A stretch of DNA of 64,000 nt from Alcanivoracaceae bacterium (GTDB taxonomy: Bacteria; Pseudomonadota; Gammaproteobacteria; Pseudomonadales; Alcanivoracaceae), in assembly GCA_029213045.1 (NCBI GenBank), contig JARGPN010000005.1, positions 1 through 64,000 of the forward strand. The letters are read 5' to 3'. Under the pieces are notes generated by a model. That model saw only the letters and a program-made list of their open reading frames with translations, searched no databases and was not told the DNA's origin. The position numbers and the translations under genes are program-made. Below, one piece after another: positions 1 to 6,927 of the stretch; the stretch's first letter is position 1, and each line of letters begins with the position of its first letter.

Positions 1-2
1 AC

Positions 3-185
3 GAAGAAAGTATTGTCTGTCACTCATGGGTAAGTTGGGAAGAACTTAAGGTGTTTCTTCCTAATATTGAAATTCATCGCGAGCTTTCGGGTTGGCCATT
101 TATATTTAGTAGCATGGAAAATCTTGCAGAAGAGTACGGCAGCCAAAATGTGAGGCTTGTTGTAGCATTTGACAACTATGGGTAA
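3..185 (+). CDS. Integron-cassette protein, C-terminal fragment (left edge)
   Basis: An open frame enters from the left edge and ends at a TAA, giving 60 C-terminal residues. The tail is soluble, with aromatic and acidic residues (for example WVSWEELKVF near the start), and ends FDNYG. Five bases after the stop an attC-like site begins, which is how integron cassette genes usually end. I recognise no family and the N-terminus is missing. A minus-strand frame covers the same bases but has no ribosome site or cassette logic. Inference: last part of a cassette gene. Confidence 0.6.
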   Translation, partial: EESIVCHSWVSWEELKVFLPNIEIHRELSGWPFIFSSMENLAEEYGSQNVRLVVAFDNYG

Positions 186-190
186 AAAAC

Positions 191-266
191 CTTTAACAAG
201 GGTAGGCAGCATCAGCCCTTCGGGCTTGGACCTCCTTTCAGTCGGCCGCTGCTACCGGCGTTAGCG
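191..266 (+). other. attC recombination site 1 (76 bp)
   Basis: The site opens with CTTTAAC and closes with GTTAGCG, the paired 7-bp core sites. Inside, GGTAGGCAGC pairs with GCTGCTACC, leaving the unpaired extra base typical of attC strands. The middle carries a small hairpin (AGCCC-ttcg-GGGCT). It lies between two small + genes. Confidence 0.75.
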
Positions 267-338
267 GATCAACTAATTAGCCGTAGTGTAGCGACTATTT
301 TTTGTTGGTAACACCAGCATCCTAAAGATGCCCATACT

Positions 339-815
339 ATGAATCTATTCGAAGAGCTAGAGCGTATAAGTGGACAAGGCGGAAAAGAGCTTCTGATTAA
401 GCGCTACTTACTAGATTGCATTGAAAAATATGTATTGTTTAGATCAAGCGGAATACTAGAAAAGAACTTAAGGGTTGCTCGGCTGTTCTTAAAGGGGTAC
501 GCCACAGAACAGCAAATCCACCATGCGGAATGGGAGCTTGAGGGGGAAGCATTCGGAGCTGAGTACTATTCAGATATTGAATCCAGCTTCTCTTTTAGAT
601 GTAATAATGAAATTAGATCTGACCTTGTAAAGGTTAGGCTAAAATTACGCTTGTCCAACAAGGAATCGAGGTCCTATTTAACAGATATGGCCTATTTTAT
701 TGATGGAGTTTTTTCCTATGTCGAATGCACAGCCAATGGCATCCCAGGCAGGCAGTACGAGCGGTTTATGTGCCAAGCACTATTTACAAAGTATTTTGGC
801 GGGGCAAATGGCTAG
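339..815 (+). CDS. Cassette-encoded protein of unknown function
   Basis: This 158-residue soluble protein has no signal peptide or membrane segment and belongs to no family I recognise. It is rich in Arg, Glu and aromatics, with Cys at about residues 27, 88, 130 and 145. The ATG has only a weak purine stretch upstream, as often seen in integron cassettes that depend on an external promoter. It lies about 70 bp after attC 1. Its 3' end and the following bases (from about 790) resemble bases 1309-1392, so a second, decayed paralogous cassette tail lies downstream. Confidence 0.6.
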   Translation: MNLFEELERISGQGGKELLIKRYLLDCIEKYVLFRSSGILEKNLRVARLFLKGYATEQQIHHAEWELEGEAFGAEYYSDIESSFSFRCNNEIRSDLVKVRLKLRLSNKESRSYLTDMAYFIDGVFSYVECTANGIPGRQYERFMCQALFTKYFGGANG

Positions 816-1416
816 GATTAAGTTTGAAATACAACGTCAAGTTATATGACTTGGTGTGCTTGGCCCACTTTAGTGGATAGCTACACAAAGATTAAGTCTG
901 TGTTTTATCAAATTTAAGTAGCAAGATTTAGGTATTTTATGGTGCTAAATTCGGGCCACAAAGTGTTTATTGCTAACAATCACATCCATGGTCCCATGAT
1001 GCAGGGCGTTAGATTTTCTGTCCGCTCTTCGTAGAAAGATTCAATAAGAGCAAGTAGCAGAGTTAGTGGTAGGCGGATATATCTATAACCAAGTGTGGAT
1101 TACAACCGTTCCCGCACGAGAAAGCGGGAAGCCGTTAGTGTTGTAGTTTTGTTGCGCTATGATAAAGGCGAAGCCTAGCCCCAACGAAGTACCACCGATG
1201 TTGCTTTTTTGTAGGGTAGTCGTTCAGGCAATAGCCCAGTTCCAACTAGTTTTTAAATTTATCCTTCTGGTATGCTACGGTTATAGCGGTAGATAATTTA
1301 AAGGTATTTGGTTCAGTGCAATACTCAAACAGCAAAAATGGCATACCTAGCTTCAAGTTTGAAGAGCAACGTCAGGGTATATGATTGGTGCTAGATTTGG
1401 ACAGTAGTGTGTTTAT
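816..1416. other. Long gap: decayed cassette(s) and repeats
   Basis: No convincing plus-strand gene. Bases 805-856 and 941-980 match 1335-1426 almost collinearly, so two related cassette ends are present. The first copy carries about 85-90 extra bases (roughly 852-940) containing CCCACTTTAGTGGA, close to the terminus of the IS relic at 3325. On the minus strand about 1100-1215 encodes a membrane-like peptide (containing GTSLGLGFAFIIAQQ) with no start and a stop after about 45 codons; I read it as a relic at best. A TTCCCGC/GCGGGAA hairpin sits near 1108-1130. Confidence 0.5.
971..1014 (+). other. Short attC-like site 2
   Basis: TGCTAAC at the left and GTTAGAT at the right enclose arms that fold as CATCCATGG against CCATGATG. 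At 44 bp it is shorter than a normal attC and appears to have lost its central loop. Its left half is identical to that of the complete site at 1417. Confidence 0.5.
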
Positions 1417-1536
1417 TGCTAACAATGTCATCAAGTGGAGGCAACTACGCTGCGCGATATTTTGCGGTGTCGCTATGCGCCACTTTACCGCAAAAATCGC
1501 TCCGCTACGCAGCCCCACTTATGCACGGCGTTAAGC
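1417..1536 (+). other. attC recombination site 3 (120 bp)
   Basis: TGCTAAC opens the site and GTTAAGC closes it. Arms TCATCAAGTGGAG and CCCCACTTATGCA pair imperfectly with extra unpaired bases; the middle holds further inverted segments (GCGCGATATTTTGCGG and CCGCAAAAATCGC). Length and architecture fit a full attC. Confidence 0.75.
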
Positions 1537-1555
1537 CGAAAACAAGGAGGTAGAT

Positions 1556-2029
1556 ATGGCGATGCAAACCTATGTGTTTTATGAAAAGGACAAACAGCCT
1601 GATCTTCAAGCTTTGGCAGCCGTTATCAAAGAGAAAGGGATCGATTATTCTTTCGGCGAAGAATTTGATCTAGAGGCATCGGAGTATGGGTTTGCCTCGG
1701 GCAAGTTTGAGGGGCTTGAGTCTGGATTTGATTTCGTCAGAGACGTCTATAACCCGGATGACTGGAATTGGGAGGAGAATGATCTTCCAATCCTCGGGCA
1801 CCCTTACTATATCGCCGTGTTTAATACCTACTCAAATGCCCAAGAAATTGTCGGGATGATGGCGGTATCGTCGGTACTGGCTGAAATCACTGGCGGTGCC
1901 ATGTTCTCGGATTTCTTTGATGATGAACTGATTAGGCCGGAGAAGGCCTTTGAAATGGCTAATGACATTATCGAGAATTCACGAGATCAATTTAATGGCC
2001 CAAGCAAGATCAGGGCTGCAACGGCTTAA
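1556..2029 (+). CDS. Cassette-encoded acidic protein of unknown function
   Basis: A 157-residue, strongly acidic, soluble protein (FGEEFDLEASEYGF near residue 33, NPDDWNWEENDLP near 66). The ATG follows a very good ribosome site (AAGGAGG, 5 bases spacing), so the start is secure. A hydrophobic stretch around residues 98-112 (IVGMMAVSSVLAEI) looks like a buried helix rather than a membrane segment. It lies 20 bp after attC 3 and its stop lies inside attC 4. The high negative charge would also suit a DNA-mimic or antitoxin-like role, but nothing in the sequence proves that. Confidence 0.65.
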   Translation: MAMQTYVFYEKDKQPDLQALAAVIKEKGIDYSFGEEFDLEASEYGFASGKFEGLESGFDFVRDVYNPDDWNWEENDLPILGHPYYIAVFNTYSNAQEIVGMMAVSSVLAEITGGAMFSDFFDDELIRPEKAFEMANDIIENSRDQFNGPSKIRAATA

Positions 2030-2081
2030 CATGGCAAAGCAGGCGTGGACGCCATAGGCGGCCCCGTTTGCGACGTAATTG
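2024..2081 (+). other. attC-like site 4 (degenerate)
   Basis: Begins GCTTAAC, overlapping the stop codon of the preceding gene, and ends near GTAATTG, a degenerate core. GCAAAGCAGGC pairs with GCCCCGTTTGC, and GGCGT-ggac-GCC forms the inner hairpin. Confidence 0.5.
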
Positions 2082-2102
2082 GAAAGGAACGGAGCCGATT
2101 AG

Positions 2103-2393
2103 ATGGATCTTCCCTATCGCGATAAATTCGATTCTATTCCTGACGTAGATCCTCAAAAGCTCGTGCAATATTTCAATCTTGAGTATGGCTTAGAATTTGG
2201 CCCGGAGGCCAAGAAGTTCACTGAGCGAGATTTCCAGTATCTGGGAGTCTATGAAATTGTAGGGCGAGAAACCATGGTTTGGTCTGTCGCTGGAGTCGAG
2301 GTTTGCGCGACTGCACAGCCCTATGAGAATAGTTTTATCCTCGGCATGGACAAATGTCCGGTAGGGGTGGAGCCAGTTAACCAGGCCAAGTAG
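2103..2393 (+). CDS. Small cassette-encoded protein of unknown function
   Basis: A 96-residue soluble protein with no recognisable domain. The ATG is preceded by GGAACGGAG. It contains a central WSVAGVEVCATAQ strand-like segment and ends GVEPVNQAK; the codons for the last residues overlap the left arm of the next attC (AGTTAAC at 2375), as is common when cassettes are compact. A minus-strand frame across 2190-2426 has no ribosome site and runs against the cassette direction, so I left it out. Confidence 0.6.
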   Translation: MDLPYRDKFDSIPDVDPQKLVQYFNLEYGLEFGPEAKKFTERDFQYLGVYEIVGRETMVWSVAGVEVCATAQPYENSFILGMDKCPVGVEPVNQAK

Positions 2394-2434
2394 CCAGGGA
2401 CGAGCTAACGCGCCCCCTGTTGCCAACGTTATCT
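2375..2434 (+). other. attC-like site 5 (60 bp)
   Basis: AGTTAAC on the left and GTTATCT on the right enclose arms CCAGGCCAAGTAGCCAGGG and CCCTGTTGCC, which pair with the usual bulges. It overlaps the 3' end of the upstream gene. Confidence 0.6.
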
Positions 2435-2446
2435 CTTCATAGGGAA

Positions 2447-3295
2447 ATGTATGGACATACTAACGATATTTTGAATGACTATGGTATCTACTGCGATACT
2501 CAATTGAAGAATGAATTTGGTTCTTATCAGCCTTCTGGATATGATGCTATCTATCTCTATCAGCGCTATAAGTGTCGAATTATCGAAGAAAGAAATAGAG
2601 TGGTTAAACAGACTCAAGACCTGATGGTGCCTTCTGACTATTCCACTGCGTCCCAAGAGATAGTCACAGACATAGCAAATGGAAATAGCTTAAAAAAGTA
2701 CCAAAGCAGAAGGCTTAAAGATCTTCATTATGATGACGATATGCTTTCGCATTGGGGAATCCAGCATTTACATTTAGGAAGAGAAATAGAAGAAGATGGC
2801 TTCGTGAGGAGGACGGGTGATCTGTTGTTTGTTCACTTCACAAAAGACTATGCACATATTTTGGGTATTTTTAATCATACATCTTGGTGCGATTCTGACC
2901 TTATAGAGGTTATTCATAATAATTGGCCTGATCAGCTAACGGTCTATAAAACTAATTCGACTTCAGGCTTTACAGAAGTAGAAACCGCAGTTTTAAGAAG
3001 GAAGCATGGTAATTGCAATGTGGTGGTTAGTGATGGTACGGAATATCTTCCGCCAGGCTTGGGAGTTACAACTAATGGTGCTCCTATCAATGCAGTGCTT
3101 AACTCTCAAAAAGTAATTAATATGTTTAATGATGAATTTGAAGTTATAAAGGAAAATATTTCTCAAATTCTAAGTTCGGATCCGCTAAACAGAGAAAGCG
3201 ATAGTATCACAATTGGCCTCATTATGGATTCGGTCTTGAATAGGTTTGTTTATGTTGTCAAAGAAACAGGATTCAAGTTTACAGTATCAAGCTAA
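2447..3295 (+). CDS. Large cassette-encoded protein of unknown function
   Basis: A 282-residue soluble protein of no family I recognise. I start at the ATG at 2447 (AGGGA just upstream) rather than a TTG at 2420, because the TTG lies inside the attC. The gene is visibly AT-richer than its neighbours and uses many AAA/AAT/TAT codons, pointing to a separate origin. Segments such as HWGIQHLHLG (near 104) and FVHFTKDYAHILGIF (near 128) look like core strands with several His residues. The stop lies within a truncated attC-like arm at 3290. Confidence 0.65.
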   Translation: MYGHTNDILNDYGIYCDTQLKNEFGSYQPSGYDAIYLYQRYKCRIIEERNRVVKQTQDLMVPSDYSTASQEIVTDIANGNSLKKYQSRRLKDLHYDDDMLSHWGIQHLHLGREIEEDGFVRRTGDLLFVHFTKDYAHILGIFNHTSWCDSDLIEVIHNNWPDQLTVYKTNSTSGFTEVETAVLRRKHGNCNVVVSDGTEYLPPGLGVTTNGAPINAVLNSQKVINMFNDEFEVIKENISQILSSDPLNRESDSITIGLIMDSVLNRFVYVVKETGFKFTVSS

Positions 3296-3321
3296 CAAGC
3301 GTCTGTTGTCGGACGTTGTAG
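3290..3321 (+). other. Truncated attC-like arm
   Basis: AGCTAAC overlaps the stop of the preceding gene and is followed after only 25 bases by GGACGTTGTAG. The arms AAGCGTC and GGACGTT pair, but the site is too short to be complete. An IS3-type terminus appears to start within the right core, so the site may have been cut by the insertion. Confidence 0.4.
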
Positions 3322-3442
3322 TTCCCCCGCTTTAGTGGACACTAAACTCTAACTAGAGATGAGGTGCTCCATGCCAAGATACAACCAGCCAAGAAAGGCG
3401 TAGCGCTACACAAATGAGGTCAAGGCGAAAGCTGTTTATAGC
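3317..3442 (+). mobile_element. IS3-family insertion sequence relic (left end plus orfA start)
   Basis: TGTAGTTCCCCCGCTTTAG followed by TGGACAC resembles IS3-family left termini. An ATG at 3372 then reads MPRYNQPRKA-stop-RYTNEVKAKAV, the start of an IS3-type OrfA (helix-turn-helix) protein with an in-frame TAG, probably from TGG. Nothing of the rest of orfA, orfB or a right end follows; the sequence runs into the merR-like gene. It is therefore a dead remnant marking the right border of the first cassette block. Confidence 0.65.
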
Positions 3443-3829
3443 TTAGCCATCTAAGCCACTTGCCGTCACGCCGTGTTTAGCCGCACGCTTTTCAAGTTTC
3501 CGTTGTTCCTTCAGTAAATTTCGGTTCACGCTTTGCAGCTTTCGGATCTGCCGCTGAATGCTAATTCGCTTGCGAGCCAGTAAGTTGGCGCCACCAGCAC
3601 AGTTGACGGTGCTATTGCTGATCGCCGTGAGGATGGGGTTGATTTCATCGAGGCCGAACCCGAGTGTCTTTAGGCCTTTCAAAATAGCCATTTGCCCGAC
3701 GGCGCTGTCCGGATATACCCGGTATCCGTTAGAGGCTCTTTCTGCGCCCAGCAACAAACCTTCGCGTTCGTAGTAGCGCAATGTGTGCCTGCTGAGGCCG
3801 CTGAGGCGTTCTAGCTCACCTATTCGCAT
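3443..3829 (-). CDS. MerR-family transcriptional regulator
   Basis: A 128-residue MerR-type regulator. The N-terminus carries the winged helix (IGELERLSGLSRHTLRYYE, residues 3-21), followed by a long coiled-coil dimerisation helix (about 85-118, many K/R/Q/L). The effector region has a single Cys (VNCAGG near 77), so it lacks the two-Cys loop of CueR/ZntR-type metal sensors and probably senses something else. It is divergent from the SRPBCC gene, with a 20-bp-spacer promoter between them that it very likely twists into activity. The 3' end abuts the IS relic. Confidence 0.9.
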   Translation of the reverse strand: MRIGELERLSGLSRHTLRYYEREGLLLGAERASNGYRVYPDSAVGQMAILKGLKTLGFGLDEINPILTAISNSTVNCAGGANLLARKRISIQRQIRKLQSVNRNLLKEQRKLEKRAAKHGVTASGLDG

Positions 3830-3839
3830 ATGCTGCCTA

Positions 3840-3871
3840 TTGACTGTAGACCTTACTCTACAGTTTATGCT
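3840..3871 (+). promoter_or_regulatory. MerR-type promoter/operator with 20-bp spacer
   Basis: TTGACT (3840-3845) and TATGCT (3866-3871) are separated by 20 bases, longer than the optimal 17, as in MerR-activated promoters. The spacer holds the palindrome CTGTAGA-ccttac-TCTACAG. It lies between the divergent regulator and the SRPBCC gene. Confidence 0.75.
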
Positions 3872-3902
3872 CGCAGGTCTGGGATTGAAATTGGAGTTAG
3901 CT

Positions 3903-4349
3903 GTGTATCATTTACTTTCACGTCGATCTGTCGACATAGCGGCGTCGGCAGAAGCTGTATTCGCCTATGCAGCGAATCTTGAGAACTTTCCAAATTGGTT
4001 TCCGGGAGCGCTGAGCATTCAAGCAATGGACTCGCTCGCAGTGGATGAGGTTGGAAAGACCTACAACGAGATTGTTGCATTGCCTTTTGGCCGGAGAGCG
4101 CGGGTAAGAATCAGAGTAAAAGAAGCGGAGCGCCCGATCCGGATTGTCACTGAAGGCAACTTTCGTATGTTGCTTCCTAGAATGGAGATGAGGCTGCAAT
4201 CTCTCGGCGAGGGCCGTAGTCGTATGGAATGGAAAATGTATTCGCGGCGAACCGGTATCATCATAAAGTTGCTTCTCCCAGTTTTTCGGCTCGTTGTTGG
4301 TGCGAGAAGCCGTGTTGCGCTTTTGCGATTAAAGATATTATTGGAATAA
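3903..4349 (+). CDS. SRPBCC (START/polyketide-cyclase-like) protein
   Basis: About 148 residues. I choose the GTG at 3903 (GGAG eight bases upstream); the earlier in-frame ATG at 3867 overlaps the promoter -10. The opening RRSVDIAASAEAVFAYAANL and WFPGALS are typical of the polyketide-cyclase-2/SRPBCC fold, a helix-grip fold binding hydrophobic ligands in a cavity. A basic, hydrophobic C-terminal helix (IIIKLLLPVFRLVVGARSR) may touch the membrane. Control by the divergent MerR protein is inferred from the shared operator. Ligand unknown. Confidence 0.8.
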   Translation: MYHLLSRRSVDIAASAEAVFAYAANLENFPNWFPGALSIQAMDSLAVDEVGKTYNEIVALPFGRRARVRIRVKEAERPIRIVTEGNFRMLLPRMEMRLQSLGEGRSRMEWKMYSRRTGIIIKLLLPVFRLVVGARSRVALLRLKILLE

Positions 4350-4372
4350 GTCGCTTGATCTGGAAATATTAC

Positions 4373-4446
4373 AGGGTCAGGCCTTACATTGAACATCAGG
4401 CTCCTTTGTTTAGATTACGCGAGTTCTAAGGCCTGACCATGTAATG
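4373..4446. repeat. Intergenic inverted repeat of the TCAGGCCTTACATT family
   Basis: GGTCAGGCCTTA (4375-4386) and its exact reverse complement TAAGGCCTGACC (4427-4438) flank 40 bases. The left half, followed by AACATCAGG, recurs at 5654-5680, and looser copies lie near 6811, 59556 and 59705. It looks like a dispersed palindromic element; no transposase for it is visible here. Confidence 0.65.
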
Positions 4447-4482
4447 TCGCTACCATATTAATCAAGCGAACAATCAGGAAGC

Positions 4483-5067
4483 ATGATGAGTTTTGAAGAA
4501 GTCACGTTAGAAGGAGAAAACGTCCGGCTAGAGCCCTTACAGGATTCGCACGTAGAGGGATTGTGCCAGGCGATTTCTGACGGAGAGTTATGGAAGTTAT
4601 TCGTGACGCTGGTTCCGCACATTAATGATATTGATACGTTCATGGCTAATGCCCGTTTAGCGCATCAGTTGGGAGAAGGGCTGGTTTTCGCGACCATTGA
4701 TAAACGCACTGGAAAAGTCGCCGGGTCTACGCGCTTTATGAAAGCTAACCTTGAAAATAAGCGCGTAGAAATTGGCTTTACCTTTTTAGGTAAGTCATTT
4801 CAAAGAACCAAGATTAATACAGAAGCGAAGTTGCTTATGCTTACGCATGCCTTCGAGACATTGGAACTTAACCGAGTAGAGCTGCTCACAGACTATCTCA
4901 ACACCACTTCCCGAAATGCAATTTTGCGGCTTGGCGCTAAGCAAGAAGGCATTCTTAGGAATCACATGGTTATGCCGGACGGCAGAGTAAGAGACTCCGT
5001 TATTTTTAGCATACTCAAAAATGAATGGGCCGGTGTTAAGCAGAGCCTACAATATAAACTCGCTTAA
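4483..5067 (+). CDS. GNAT-family N-acetyltransferase (RimJ/RimL type)
   Basis: A 194-residue cytoplasmic acetyltransferase that would use acetyl-CoA. The N-terminal GENVRLEPLQDSHVEGL, central AGSTRF and EIGFTFLG strands, the cofactor-binding stretch RTKINTEAKLLML (about 106-118), and the C-terminal NRVELLTDYLN and AILRLGAKQEGILRNH are hallmarks of the RimL-like GNAT_3 group. Two ATGs are adjacent (4483 and 4486) after AGGAAG. It stands alone between two repeats, so the substrate (amine, protein N-terminus or drug) cannot be deduced. Confidence 0.88.
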   Translation: MMSFEEVTLEGENVRLEPLQDSHVEGLCQAISDGELWKLFVTLVPHINDIDTFMANARLAHQLGEGLVFATIDKRTGKVAGSTRFMKANLENKRVEIGFTFLGKSFQRTKINTEAKLLMLTHAFETLELNRVELLTDYLNTTSRNAILRLGAKQEGILRNHMVMPDGRVRDSVIFSILKNEWAGVKQSLQYKLA

Positions 5068-5138
5068 CAGCGTTCGATCATGAAGATTGTAATCTCTTAT
5101 TCCCAACCTGTTTCGTCATTTAACTCCCCGGAGTCACC

Positions 5139-5645
5139 TTGAGAAAAATCCTAATCTTTGGAAATTCAGGCTCTGGAAAATCCACATTAGCGAAGCAGCT
5201 TTCTGCTAAAGAAGGGTTGGCCCATTTAGATTTGGATGTATTGGCTTGGTTGCCTGTGTCGCCGCCTGAACGCATGGCTATTGAAGAGTCCAAGTTAAAA
5301 ATAGACGCGTTTATCAGTGCGCATAAAGGGTGGGTGGTTGAAGGGTGTTATACCGATCTACTAGAACTTCTTGCGCATGACGCTTCGGAAATCGTATTTA
5401 TGGATCTTAGCGTGGAGCAGTGTATCGCTAACGCAGAGCGCCGCCCTTGGGAGCCACATAAGTACGCGTCGAAAGAAGCGCAAGATGCGAACTTGGCAAT
5501 GCTGATAAATTGGATTAAAGACTATAAGGCGAGGAATGATGCATTTTCCTATGCGTCGCATCGTCAATTTTATGATGCCTTTCAGGGTGCGAAAAGTGCT
5601 TACACGGAGAATCAAGCGCACATAGAGCCAAGCCGTCTAATGTAA
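5139..5645 (+). CDS. P-loop nucleotide kinase-like ATPase
   Basis: A 168-residue P-loop protein resembling the shikimate/adenylate kinase-like small ATPases. The start is a TTG (5139) with GGAG six bases upstream; it places the Walker A GNSGSGKST at residues 8-16. A lid-like DLSVEQCIANAERRPWEP segment follows a Walker-B-like EIVFMDL strand (near 86-92). Substrate unknown. The stop codon lies at the very start of a copy of the intergenic repeat, so that element forms its 3' end. Confidence 0.8.
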   Translation: MRKILIFGNSGSGKSTLAKQLSAKEGLAHLDLDVLAWLPVSPPERMAIEESKLKIDAFISAHKGWVVEGCYTDLLELLAHDASEIVFMDLSVEQCIANAERRPWEPHKYASKEAQDANLAMLINWIKDYKARNDAFSYASHRQFYDAFQGAKSAYTENQAHIEPSRLM

Positions 5646-5697
5646 GGTTTACGGGGTCAGGCCTTACATTTAACATCAGGGTCGATTATGTAGATTA
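5636..5697. repeat. Second copy of the TCAGGCCTTACATT repeat
   Basis: GGGGTCAGGCCTTACATT followed by TAACATCAGGGTC matches the copy at 4373. AATGTAAGG (5639-5647) and CCTTACATT (5662-5670) form a hairpin that overlaps the stop of the kinase gene. Confidence 0.6.
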
Positions 5698-5790
5698 AGT
5701 AAATTTAAACGCCCCCTAAAGCTGCTTGGCTCCAAGGGAAAGATCACGTCGAAAATCTCTTGCCTTCTAAAACCTGATAAGGAATGAATA

Positions 5791-6741
5791 ATGAAAAAAA
5801 CAAATCTATCGCCAAATGGGTTCGTAAAAATGTCCAAGTGGCTTTTCTTGCCCTCCGCACTTATCGCGTTATGTAGCACACCCGCTATGGCGGCAAATGG
5901 AGCGGCGGGAACCTGCTCGCCCTCATTTTCTGACTATAAAGTTGAAATATTTTCTAATAGCTCGCCAGAGCAGGCGTCAATTAATCAAGATGTAACCATT
6001 TTTGTTCCAAATAATCCGATGTACAAAGTGCTGGGCGGCGGAGCTATTGTTCATACTTTAGATGGCGACTCCTTTTTGACTGCCTCCTATCCTGAAGTAG
6101 ATCCAGGTGAAACTGTGCCCATCGGTTGGACAGCCAGCAGCAAACATATTGGAGAGGGAACAAAGGCAAGAATAACGGCTTACGCCATAGCGGTGCTGGA
6201 TCCGAGCGATTGTTGGAACGTTAAAATGTTCAATAGCGCTCCTTCCGCAACAGCAGCGCATCCTGCTAGCAGCGTTTCTGTAGGCAGTGGCTATGTGCTA
6301 ACCGGCGGGGGCGCGAAGGTGGCTCAGCATGCAAACGGGAATGGTAATTTCCTGTTTAAGTCGATGCCAAATAGCAGCGGTAACGGCTGGGATGTGCAAA
6401 GTAAAGATCATGCCACTAGCGATCCGTCGACAATCGTTGCTTATGCGATTGGTATTCAAGCTAGCGGCGCTGGCGTGGTAACGCCAAACAGCCATTCGCT
6501 TGCCGGAAAGCCTTCCAGTGCATTGAATAATCCGAGCGCCTATGCAAATGGATATAACACTGTCCTACCTGGCATCAATTGCACGTTAACCGGTGGCGGT
6601 GCGAACGACGCATGGACGGGGTTCGGTAATATGCTCACGGCTATTTATCCGGCGGGAACAGCAAAGTGGCAATCTTTTGCTCGTTCTTGGAGTACGGATG
6701 ATGCGTCAGTGTTAACCGCCTACACAGTCTGTCTCAATTAG
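5791..6741 (+). CDS. Secreted protein with three GGGA-type repeats
   Basis: A 316-residue exported protein. A signal peptide (hydrophobic FLPSALIALCS, cleavage after PAMA near residue 34) is preceded by an extended N-region; the ATG at 5791 has AAGGA upstream. Three repeat modules begin near residues 80, 170 and 266, each with a GGGA turn, a conserved aromatic/proline patch (SYP, SMP, IYP), a W, then D-x-S/H and a closing AYAI or AYTV strand. One Cys pair candidate is in the N-terminal part and one at the end (TVCLN). No known enzyme motif. I do not know the family function; a cell-surface or extracellular binding role is a guess. Confidence 0.75.
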   Translation: MKKTNLSPNGFVKMSKWLFLPSALIALCSTPAMAANGAAGTCSPSFSDYKVEIFSNSSPEQASINQDVTIFVPNNPMYKVLGGGAIVHTLDGDSFLTASYPEVDPGETVPIGWTASSKHIGEGTKARITAYAIAVLDPSDCWNVKMFNSAPSATAAHPASSVSVGSGYVLTGGGAKVAQHANGNGNFLFKSMPNSSGNGWDVQSKDHATSDPSTIVAYAIGIQASGAGVVTPNSHSLAGKPSSALNNPSAYANGYNTVLPGINCTLTGGGANDAWTGFGNMLTAIYPAGTAKWQSFARSWSTDDASVLTAYTVCLN

Positions 6742-6927
6742 GTAAAAAATTACTCAATGGTCAGATCGTTCTCTTTGCAACACTTGCGATCTCTCTTGAG
6801 TGCTGTCGGAGGCAAGCCTTACAGTTAGCACCCATATCGTCATGCGATTGGGAAAATTGTAGAGCCTAATCTAGTAGTGTCATTCGCTTCGTTCGCCGAA
6901 GCGCTTGACACTCCCTCGGAGTAATAA

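Noticed and set aside
1-212. Minus-strand frame of 62 codons at the left edge
   Set aside because: The + frame ends at an attC in cassette fashion, whereas the minus frame runs into the attC arm.
3443-3829. MerR protein as the missing CueR of the copper island
   Set aside because: It has one Cys in the effector region and its own operator next to an SRPBCC gene, 26 kb from the copper genes.
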